Assembly: GCA_016165875.1 (NCBI GenBank)
Contig: JABBOT010000080.1
Span: 8,166,172 to 8,230,171, forward strand
Direction: 5' to 3'
Source: Acanthopleura granulata
Taxonomy: Eukaryota; Mollusca; Polyplacophora; Chitonida; Chitonidae
Length of the DNA: 64,000 nt
Numbering within the stretch: position 1 is the first letter of the stretch; each line of letters begins with the position of its first letter. The notes beneath the pieces are model-generated. The model had not been told where the DNA came from. It worked only from the letters and a program-made list of their open reading frames with translations, and searched no databases. Shown one piece after another: positions 44,601-56,600 of this stretch. The translations under genes were made by a program, and so were the position numbers.

Positions 44601-47600
44601 ATGAACTCAAGTGTTTTTAAAATATTAAGGCCACATGTATTTCATATACTTTCCAGTGTGCGTGTATGATGAGGAAACTTAATCCTTATGGTACATCTGA
44701 AAATCGTAGTTAAACGTAGTTAACTTCGTAACTGTCTGGTATTGGTTTGCGCTTGGCAGTAAGGAGAAGTCAGGCACCCCACCCCCCTCATGTCGGCCAG
44801 CCAAGAAGAAAGTGGTGGAGTGTGAACCAGAACCTGCTTATGCCGAGGTGCCCGAGTCAAGCCGAACCATTGACCTGCTGGTCAGCGCCGTTGCAGACTT
44901 CTGTAAATACAAGTGTAAAGTGGACAGCATACAGTTCAAGGACACCCTCATGTTCCAGACTAGAGTATACGAGTAAGTAAGCTGTTGTTGTTGTAAAGTA
45001 GATGTAAAGTTTTAGCGGTGGAGGTATTGAAGTAGATAGTATGCCCTTATACGATATCCTCTTTTACGTCCTCCAAAATACATTGATGGGTGCATACAAT
45101 TAGAAAGACAGCCTTACACTTTTGTTTATAGATGAAGGTGCTGCAGTGCATTCTGGCATGAGATGTTTTGTGGTGACAATAAACAGTCGATGGCAACAGT
45201 GCGTTTGTTTATGCAGACGTTTGTGTGGCATGTTTGTTGCATAACACTGATGTGTGACAAATATGGCAGACAGGTCTGTATGTCTCCAAACGTGGATGTA
45301 ATTCGTGTAAAAGTTTAAACTTTATCAGTAACTTACCAAACTTGAGTGGTTAACCCTGGTTTCGTTCACCCGTAAAACTGACTGCCATCGCACTGGTGAG
45401 AAATTCTTGAGTACATTGTTGAACGATAACAATCAATCGATCAATGTTGTCTTTCCGACTGCCATTTCAGATTTGTTCTCAGCAATAAAGGAAATGTCAA
45501 GATGGATTTCAGCTGGCAGCTAGTGATGGAGAATTTCACCTTGTCTCAACGCTCCGTGACCTTCTACTCGGAACCCGAGCGACCGTCCTCCCGAAACAGC
45601 CTGACCCTTGGGGAAATCCCCTTCACTGTGGAGCCAGACTTTGGCACAATTCTTCCAGGGAAGAAAGCCACCATTCTGGTGAAGTTCTCCCCTCTTGATG
45701 TGAATGAGTTTGAGGGGAGGTTAATATGCAGGTAGGTGTTTAGACCTTGAGTTCTGTGTTAAGTTTATATGTGGAAATTGTAGTATAGCTTTCCCTTGAC
45801 ATTTGTGTAAATTTGTTTTCCGTACGATTTGGTAAACAACTGATTGGGGAACGAAAAATAGCATCTGTTTCAACGATTGTAAATTATACTTGATTGGATT
45901 TATTAAGCTTCCAAACTGTTTTTTTCTTCCTTGAAATTCCTCCATGCAATGGGGTATGGGCGGATTTTCCTCTCCCAAGAGGTGTCGTTGCAGTGAATCA
46001 GGACTGCCATAAGTCCTTTGTTGCGTTACATCAGAAATGTTAGATAGAATTGTTTCATTTGTGTCATATATGGTCTACTCACTGAGACGTCGCACTGTTG
46101 ATTCTGCGGTAAAATCTTCAGCATCACTAAAATGTCGTCACATGCCCCATTTTGGACTTCTACTGGTATCCCAGTGAGTTGTCCTTGCTTGGGTGTGGGA
46201 TCATGTTCTGGCCATGTTGTAGCCATGTGTCCCTGTGTCTGTTGTAAAGCATCCCTAACCTGGAGAGTGAGAGGCAAGGGCCAGCCATAGGGGTGAAGGG
46301 AAAGAGCTTGATGCCTTACTGTCACTTTGAACTGGAGGACTCAGACTACATCTCAGGGGCTCGACGTAACCCTGAACTCCGCGGACCGGGCGGGGCACCT
46401 CCAGGGTCAACCCTGGATGTCAACACCAGGGTTTTGGAGTTTTGGACCATCGGCGTGGGAATCACAAATACTAGGTGTGTTGAGTGAGGATAAAGACAGT
46501 AGCATAGAGCAGTTTTTGTGGGACCTTTGTCACTGTTATGAAGTATTTTATCGACGTTGCTCTTGTAGCTGTTGGACCACTTCTACTTGTATGCATACAT
46601 GAATCTGACCATCACACGTGTGAAAGTTCATCAGTGACTTGCCAAAGGTCAGTGGGTCCAAAGTTAACTGTGAGCCACTCTGGTTTTCTCTATCCATGAA
46701 ACCAACTATCATGGTGCAAGAGAAAAATTGTCCTTGTTTGGTTTGGAAGCATCAGTACTGTGTAAACGTTCATGAGAAACATCAGGGATTTGAATGTTGT
46801 GCCAGGACATATCCAGCAAAAGCTTTTAGGTTAATATTTGTTATTTCAGGAAATTTTCGATTGTAAACCCCACAAATCAAACGTACAAGTTTGAATGGAA
46901 GAATGAAGACGAGCTGGATCCAAAGAAGGTGCCTTCCTTTAACTGCGTGACGCCTAAAGGAGTTGTCAAACCTGGCAAAAAGGCTGAGGTAATTGCATGT
47001 GTGGAATTGTCTTTCACTGGTAATGGCATGTGTAGAATTGTCTCTCAGTGGTAATGGCATGAGTGTGTGGACTTGTGTCTCTCGTGGTAATGGCATGACT
47101 GTGTGGACTTGTGTCTCTCGTGGTAATGGCATGACTGTGTGGACTTGGGTTTCTCAGTGGTAATGGCATGTGTGTGTGGACTTGTGTCTCTCGTGGTAAT
47201 GGCATGAGTATGTGGACTTGGGTTTCTCAGTGGTATTGGCATGAGTGTGGTGACTTGTGTCTCTCATGGTAATGGCATGACTGTGTGGACTTGGGTTTCT
47301 AAGTGGTAATGGCATGAGTGTGTGGACTTGTGTCTCTCGTGGTGATGGCATGACTGTGTGGACTTGGGTTTCTCAGTGGTAATGGCATGAGTGTGTGGAC
47401 TTGTGTCTCTCGTGGTAATGGCATGACTGTGTGGACTTGGGTTTCTCAGTGGTAATGGCATGAGTGTGTGGACTTGTGTCTCTCGTGGTAATGCCATGAC
47501 TGTGTGGACTTGGGTTTCTCAGTGGTAATGGCATGAGTGTGTGGACTTGTGTCTCTCGTGGTAATGGCATGACTGTGTGGACTTGGGTTTCTCAGTGGTA

Positions 47601-50600
47601 ATGGCATGAGTGTGTGGACTTGTCTCAAAAAAATAGAGCTGTTGTTGATGCAGCAGCTGGGATGAGCTGTTCGAGCTGAGGAAGTGAATTAAATTCTATA
47701 TAATGTTACTTTATTTTGATATCACATGTATCCCATTTACGGTTTAATAGAAATCTCACATGTAAACGTTAAATGTATGAATTTGTCAACTGCAGAAACA
47801 GTTTTTTGCTGATTCAGCTTTGTTTAGAGTTTCCAAAGCTTTTACTGCCAGAAAAGTCTCTACATAGTGCCACATAGTATTGCTCAACAGCCTGTTTTTT
47901 GTAAGGATTTTAACTTAATAACTAATCATGTGGACGATTCTTGGAGAAAAATTTCTTGCATTGTATTTTATTTATTTTTTTTTTTTGTTGTTTATTTACA
48001 GATTACGTTCGAGTTCACGTCATGTGGCTTGGATTTGGAGGAGTCCTTCTGGAAGTTTGTCATCCCCGAACAGAACATAGTTGTCCCCTTCCTGCTGGTG
48101 GGACATTCAAGAGACCCTAACATCTCTTTTGACAGATCTCACCTGAATTTCAAGGCTTTACTCATAGGTCAGCGGATCACACTGTTTTACAGCAATTATC
48201 ATATTTGACCTTAAATTTTGTCTATGACAAATTTACTCACATTGCATGATTCTGATAGATCCATTGATCTTAGAAATATTTTTAAAAATTTTTTTGCAAG
48301 GTGGGATGGTACCAGAAAAATCAAGTGGCAGTCGTAGAACCAAAACCTATGTCTTTTGACCTTTGTTTGCCTCTAAGATTGCAGTCTAACCTATCACTAC
48401 ATCACCAGTTCCAAAAATTGCGTCCACATAAGTGACGTATATCCTGTATTATTGCACAGATCAATCTCTAACCAGACACTTTCACTGTCGACCTCTTTAT
48501 ATGTCTATCTCTCTCTCTCCCCCAGCCCTCCCCCATCTCTCCCTCACAGTTGCTTCTGTCAATTAAGAATGGTCTGTTCTATGATTCTGTACACAGGCCA
48601 TGAAGCCACGGAGGTTGTGTATCTAATCAACAATGAGGAGGAGGCCTTCCCATTCTGTTTCAGAGAGGAGTCATGTCACTCAGCTGGATTCTCCGCCCAC
48701 CTCAAAGTGGAACCAATCAGAGGCACTCTACCACCTAAATCAAGGTACGGTACTTCAGGAGCCATGTATGTGTGATTGTCTCCCCTCCTGCATAGTAAAT
48801 AGATATTCATCTCTGCAAACCTGTGTTTTTACATATAGATGAAGTGGTTTCGTACAGTTTTTGAAATTGTAAATTCATATGAGTGTCTTGGCTTTGCTTT
48901 TTATTGAAGAGCTCTCAGATTCTTGTTATACGTAAGTGCATTAAATTTTACACATGGGACTTCTCATTGCAGTTTCAGAACCTGTGTATTGTTATGATGT
49001 ATGAGTCATTTTTTTTTATTTGAAAGAATCTTTTTTAGACATTGAAAATTGCCAACTTTACAGTATTTAAATATTGCCAGCTTTTGTATTAAAATGGTAT
49101 TAAGATACACAAGTTTTGTACTGTACAGCTCAGTGTGCTTTACAGAGACTTTTTATACTGAAAATGTTTTAAAAAATGTTAAACAGCATCTGTTTTCTGC
49201 TGATCAGGGTACCCATCCACCTGCATTTCACAGCCAACTCTGACAAAGAAGTGAACTTCAATCTGGTCTGTAAGATTAAGCGCAAGTCCCAGCCCCTGGG
49301 TATTAACGTGAAGGGGGAGGGGTACTCCATGAACTGTACCTTACTCTGTGAGGACTCCAGTGGCAACAGGATAGAACTCACAGACGAAGGCCTTAACGAG
49401 ATTAAGTTTGGAGAGGTAAGTGAAGGAGATCGTGAGGCCATATTGCAGATCTGTTAAGTCAGTGTATGTATTTGTTTAAGTGGTAAAAATCCTTCTTGAG
49501 TTATCGTTTTATTTTTTTCTTAGCCAGTGTGGAAAGATTATGTAATGTGGTAATGAACCATGAGGAAGGAGGGTTAAATGGAATCTGACTGTCTTTGGCT
49601 TATTTTCACCTTACTTGCTCCTGGGTATTCTGGTATCCATGGAAAGAAAGTATCTCACAGTAACCACTGACAAATGGAGAAGTTCAGTTCTTTCATTTCC
49701 ATTGCCAAACTTACCATCATTTTACAAGAATAGGTATGTCAAAAAAAAAAAAAAGACTCTCAACTTAGATATCTGCTCAAATTAAATTAGCATTAAAAAA
49801 ATTGGGTAACGATGAACATGGCAGATTTTTTTTTTTTTTCCTCAACACCCCTAGGTTGAAGTCCATGAACGTGCCATTCGCAACATCTACATCATTAACA
49901 CTGGCAAATTCAACTTTGACTACAAGTGGGATGTTCATGAGCACTCTGTGCACAAGGACATGTTGACATTATCACCTATGGAGGGAGGAGTCAATCACAG
50001 CGACAAGCAGAAGTGTGTGCTGTCCTTCTGTCCTCCGTGTAAGACCACACTGCGCGGCTGTGAACTCGCGCTCAAGGTGAGGCTTACTTAGTGACACATT
50101 TGAAATACCCTAAAAGATCTGAAATTTTTACCATAAATGCGTTCGTCATTTTTCATGGTTTTGAGAGGGTTGTTTGGTGGGCAAAGTGCCACTTAAGAAA
50201 AGGTTAACTTTAGTTGAATTACAGCAATCTTTGCTTTTGCGGTATTGATTATCCTGGCTGTGTTCATCTCCTGCGCTATGTGGGCAGGTCAGCCAAGCAA
50301 CCTGCGGATGGTCATGAGTTTCCTCTGGGCTCTGCCCGCTTTCCTCCCACCATAATGCTGGCCATCATTGTATAAGTTATTTACTCTTGAGTGTGATGTA
50401 AAACAGTAATCAAATAAATAAATAATTATTGCAGATCTCCCATGGGCCTGTCTTCAACATCCTGGTGTCAGGTCTAGGGGTGGTGCCAGGCCTACACCTC
50501 AGCTTCCACACCTTTGACTTCGGGCCAGTGTTCGTTCACAGGGCTGGCATGCCAGCCAAAATGACCGTCCTCAAACTGACCAACAGAGACAGGAAGAAAA

Positions 50601-53600
50601 TCAGGTGGGTCAACTTTGTTGCTCAGAGAAGGTATTGGTGGACACTTGGTCAAGTGGGATATACAGGAAAGATTTTGTCATGATTAATAATGTTTTTATC
50701 ATGATTTATTTACTTTACTACATTTTAACCCTCCACTGGTACTGAAGTGGACCCTAGGTTTATACTGCGTCTGTCAGTTTGTCTCGAATCAGTCTTTTCT
50801 TGAATTTTTAAAAAAATTTTTTTTTGTCAAAACAGGTCATCAAATTGAATTAAAACTTAGTACATTGCTTTATTATGAGTCAGGTCCTTCTGGTCCTTCT
50901 CTCCATTTTCAACAAAATTGTGGCCATCTTTTTCGTGTTTTCGGCTTTACATTGGCTATTATTCTGAGTGGTTAAATGCAATATCTCCAGAATGCTTATT
51001 TATTTGCTTGCAGCTTTCTGCCATTTCCATGTTGATGAAAATTGTTCTAGCATTCTCATTAATCTGTGTGGAATTAAAGGTTTGGTCACTCCTGTGTTAC
51101 AGTGTGGATTGTCTGTACACGCCTACTGCCCAATTGCACCATGCATTTGAGGCATGTGTGATTAATCCAGGGGACACAATCAGTATGCCTATCACCTTCT
51201 ACCCGCGACAGGCCATCCAGTACTGCGAGACCCTCATCTTCGAGATCAATGGCCTGTCCAGACAGAGTGTCGAGATACACGGACAAGGCACCGAAATGAA
51301 GGTTCGTAACCAGTATTAGAGCTCTTGTAGAAATTGTATTCGTTAGTTATATGAAGGATCATTATTTTGTAAATATTGAACCCACAAAAAAGGACTTGAT
51401 GAATAACAATTTCAGGGGGACTGTTTTCAGATAGCAAATAATGACTTCCTGTCGTAGTCTACAGGAAGAAAGTTATTGCCAACATGGCTGCCGTCCAATT
51501 CAAAAGTTTTCATGCAGTTGATGATGCATTCCACTCTCAGTGTGGACCCACTTTCACAAAATTTCGTGAATAGATTTCTCGTAACTTATCTCATAAATTC
51601 CGACGCCTTAAGACGCTATAACCTAGACAGTGTCTCTTAGGAGAAAAGTTATGAAAAAAGTGACTTATGAAGTTCTTTGAAAGTGGCCCCTGCTTGTTTC
51701 CTCCCACAATAATACTGGCTGCTGTTAGTTTAAGTGTAATCTTCACCAGTCTAATGTATAAATGACATCATTGTTGCACGTTCCTTTCCAGGTTGAGGTT
51801 TTGGATCCCAAACACAGAATTGTCAGTCTGGGTAATCTGGTGATCCACAAGGTGGTAAAGAAGCAGATACCGATTGTTAACCAGAGTCAGGCTCCCATCA
51901 CCATCACCCTGACCAACCACCCTGTAACCCAGCAGCTTCAGCACACGAACGTCCTCAGGATAAGCCCCACCCAGCCCCTCACCCTGCCACCCAATGGGGG
52001 ACAGGCTAAGGTGGAAGTCGTGTTCGCTCCAAAGTCAAGGATACCCTCGTTCTCTGAAGAGGTGGGTGGAAGACTTTGGTATAAGCCTTGGAGTTACCCT
52101 GAGTGACCTGAACTTTTGCCCATGACAAAGATGTTCATTTTTCAAGATTGTGAGAGTTCTTTTGATTGTAGAAGGGTGTTTTGTAGGTTGCTTTGAAGGT
52201 TGGGTGATATCCTTGTGGAAAAATGTAATGTTTCAGCTCTGAAAGGAATATTTTGTAGCATTTATCTGCCTCTAAAAATGCAATTTTTTGGGGGACAAAA
52301 TTTTAGCTCGTTTACAGTATTCATAATTACACCTTTACAGTGGAAACATTAAACTTTACTAAAAATGCCCATAAAATAATATGTTTGGAGCTGGAACTCA
52401 CATTTTCATCATGATTGTTGTCAAACGTTGCAAATAAACCGTGCAACATCTTTCTAAGATGAGTACAGTTAGAAAGACTGAAAATTTTAGGTAAAAAATT
52501 TCATTCCAGTAGGTATAAATATTTATTTCAAATTTGTAACATTTTGTTATATTGCAGTGAAGCAGTTTCCTATCAATCTGTATTTCAGTTTACTTACCAT
52601 GAGATGATCTGTCATTGTATTTAAAATTTACACTTGGTGAATAAAGTAATCAATCATTTAATTCCACAAATTCATTTTTACTTTAGTCATAGGTTAGTCA
52701 CTTTTGCCTTGAGTCTTTGCCTTGCAGTTTAAATCCTTTTCATGATAAATAGTTCCTGTTGTTCTTTTGACACATTTGTCCCAAGATAACATTTATGAAG
52801 TAGTAAAAAATTTTACATCTAGGACATAAAATTAAGCTATAAAGTGACATTTCAAATTTTGATGTTAGTCAGATATGTGTGGAATCAACCCTTATTTCAT
52901 TGTTCAGCCTGGAGAATCATGATGACATTGTCTGACCTGTTTCTGTTTTGACTGTCCATTTATATCAGGTGATGATGGAGTGTGCTGGGGTGAACCTGCC
53001 CTTGTTTGTGGTCAAGGGGTCATGTTTAGGCATGGACATTCGGCTGGACACAGAGGCCATCCCATTCGGGGCCGTCGTCCAGAGGAGCCAGAGCACCCGC
53101 AAACTTGTCATGTACAATCAGGGCGACATGAATGCCAGGTGAGGGGCTAGGCTGACCAGCAGTCAACTTGTGGACAACACTTTTCAAAATTACTGTAAAT
53201 CTTCAACCTTTTCAGTCATTAGAGAAGGGAACAAGGCTGCCCAACAATGATTGTGTGAAAAACTATTTTTCAGAATTACTGTAAATCTTCAACCTTTTCA
53301 GTCATGAAAGCAGGGAGCTAGGCTGTCCAACAATGAATCCCTGGATAACACTTTTTCAGAATACTGTAATTCTTCAACCTTTTCAATCATTAAAGCAGGG
53401 AGCAAGGCTGCCCAACAATGATTGAGTGGATAACACTTTTTCAGAATTACTGTAAATCTTCAACCTTTTAAATCATTGAAGCAATTTTTAATGGGTAGAT
53501 AATACAGTCATTGTAGAAAATGAAGCCAAAAATGATTCATTGGTTTCACTACAGGTATAAGCATGATAAAACTATGAAAATTATGAGAATTATTTCTCTA

Positions 53601-56600
53601 GACCCTCAGTTCTCCAAGAAAATTATTGCTTTCAGCAGTGGTTGAAAAGGGTGAAAAATTAGATTATTATGTTTTCAAAATTTATCTGTATTACATTTAA
53701 TCACAGTAAATAGTAAATGAGCTAGCAGATTTTTATTGTGTATTTTCAAAAGTTTTAGACCATGCTGCTACATTGACCTGCAGTATGAAGTTCCATGAAG
53801 TGGTGAACTCATGGACAACTTTTTCAAAATTGTTATGTTTTCAAGAATTGTTATTAAGTTCAGTCACAGGACAGTAAATGAGGAGAACGAAATACAGTTC
53901 TTTAGACCATTATGCCGTATTAACCTTTTTTCAAATTTTTAGCCACAGGGCATGAATCTTATACATGTGTGTCATTGTATGGAATGCTCATGGTGGTCAA
54001 GTGCTGGTGGGCCCAGTGTCAGTATAATGGAGCTGGATGGGGTATCATGGTGGTCAAGTGCTGGTCGGCCCAGTGTCAGTATAATGGAGCTGGATGGGGT
54101 ATCATGGTGGCCAAGTGCTGGTCGGCCCAGTGTCAGTCTAATGGAGCTTAATGGGGTATCATGGTGGTCAAGTGCGGGTCGGCCCAGTGTCAGTATAATG
54201 GAGCTGGATGGGGTATCATGGTGGCCAAGTGCTGGTGGGCCCAGTGTCAGTATAATGGAGCTGGATGGGGTATCATGGTGGTCAAGTGCTGGTGGGCCCA
54301 GTGTCAGTATAATGGAGCTGGATGGGGTATCATGGTGGTCAAGTGCTGGTGGGCCCAGTGTCAGTATAATGGAGCTGGATGGGGTATCATGGTGGTCAAG
54401 TGCTGGTCGGCCCAGTGTCAGTCTAATGGAGCTTGATGGGGTATCATGGTGGTCAAGTGCGGGTCGGCCCAGTGTCAGTATAATGGAGCTGGATGGGGTA
54501 TCATGGTGGCCAAGTGCTGGTGGGCCCAGTGTCAGTATAATGGGGCTGGATGGGGTATCATGGTGGTCAAGTGCTGGTGGGCCCAGTGTCAGTATAATGG
54601 AGCTGGATGGGGTATCATGGTGGTCAAGTGCTGGTGGGCCCAGTGTCAGTATAATGGAGCTGGATGGGGTATCATGGTGGCCAGGTGCGGGTCGGCCCAG
54701 TGTCAGTATAATGGAGCTGGATGGGGTATCATGGTGGCCAAGTGCTGGTGGGCCCAGTGTCAGTACAATGGAGCTGGATGGGGTATCATGGTGGCCAAGT
54801 GCTGGCCGGCCCAGTGTCAGTATAATGGGGCTGGATGGGGTATCATGGCTGCCAGGTGCTGGTGGGCCCAGTGTCAGTATAATGGAGCTGGATGGGGTAT
54901 CATGGTGGCCAAGTGCTGGTGGGCCCAGTGTCAGTATAATGGAGCTGGATGGGGTATCATGGTGGCCAAGTGCGGGTCGGCCCAGTGTCAGTATAATGGG
55001 GCTGGATGGGGTATCATGGTGGTCAAGTGCTGGTGGGCCCAGTGTCAGTATAATGGAGCTGGATGGGGTATCATGGTGGTCAAGTGCGGGTCGGCCCAGT
55101 GTCAGTATAATGGGGCTGAATGGGGTATCATGGTTGCCAGGTGCTGGTGGGCCCAGTGTCAGTATAATGGGGCTGGATGGGGTATCATGGTGGTCAAGTG
55201 CTGGCCGGCCCAGTGTCAGTATAATGGGGCTGGATGGGGTATCATGCCTGGTATCTTCAACATGGCATTCCATTCAAGCAGCAGTGAAAAAAGTTCGGCT
55301 TTGGGCCCAACCTGCTGCTGTTGGACCCCAACACTGTAATGGTGTGACTGAAATAGTCCAAAAGCAAACAAACGTGAACCTCTCACTCACTGACTCAGTG
55401 CTGCAATGGTTGTTGTTGTTGTAGGTTCATTTGGGATGAGAAGAGGCTCCAGCCGGACTTCTCCATCTGCCCTGTGGAGGGCTATCTAACCCCTGGCATG
55501 GAGGTCACATTTGACGTCACCTTCCACCCTCAAGATATTAACCAGGATATACGATATGAGGTCAGTTTAGCACCTGGTCGTGTTGACTCACATCAGTATT
55601 GTGGGTTATAGGTACTGTAAATATCCTAAAATTTCTACCAAAATGATGCAATTTGAAGATTAATGAATCTGTTAAAATGCCTGCAAATAGGTGCCCAACA
55701 TTTTTGAAAACACACCTTGGATGAAATGGTACAACAATGTTATCAGTGTTATAAAAACTTCACAAAGGTCTCTTGGGTCATGCCACTTTCATGAAAGGGA
55801 TGTTTTCAAAAATGTCAGGCACCTATTTCCAGGCTTGAAATATAGCCTTTGGTGATGAAAATTATTTCAATAGATATAACCCTACCTTCAAGATAGGCTC
55901 CAAAACACCATTCTGAGTTCAATAGAACTCTGAAAGTCAGGCAAAATGAGACGTTGGAGAAATTTTGGATCATTTACACTAAATTGCGCAACATCATTGT
56001 CAAGCAGTTTATCTGATCTGCATGTGTTTCATATGACCTGGCCTATATTTTATTGTGTTCTACACAGTCAGGCAGTTTATTTTGCCCAGATTTGCCCTAC
56101 ATATTCTTTTAGCTATAACAGGCAGTTCTTTGGAGGGAATGCATTGGTGTTGATTTTTTGTTTTCATTTGTTGAGGATAGAGTTCTTGACTTCTTCTTGT
56201 CAGTGGGGTGCATTTTTGAAATTTCTTCTTTTTAAGAATGATTGACTGTAGTATCTGTGACAAAGTGACAGAATCCGAAAAAAAATTCTGACATTTAATG
56301 AAGATTTCAGCTTCAAATTGAAATTTTGATTTGTTCTTTTTGAAAGTTTGTGAATATAGTGTAGGTAAATTCATAGTGTAGGTAAATGAAATAACATGTA
56401 GTTAACAATATGTATTCATGAATGAAGTCACCAACTGGATAGTATTGATCTTTCTCATGGTGTAACAAAATTTGACAAATTTAACAAATGTGATAAATTC
56501 AGATTCTGTCCTGTGACCCCTGAGCAGTAGTGTGGCCTACTGAGAGTTGAGAAATGCACCGAGATTATATTTTCTGATGGTCTACATTGCACTGGAGGAC

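Noticed and set aside
46782..47628. His-rich minus-strand repeat open frames
   Set aside because: Reverse translation of the array after exon 49.
53952..55424. 490-residue + strand open frame and 433-residue antisense frame
   Set aside because: They are translations of a 57-bp minisatellite whose unit is a multiple of three; repeats open on both strands with no domain, and they lie within an intron between well-defined HYDIN exons.
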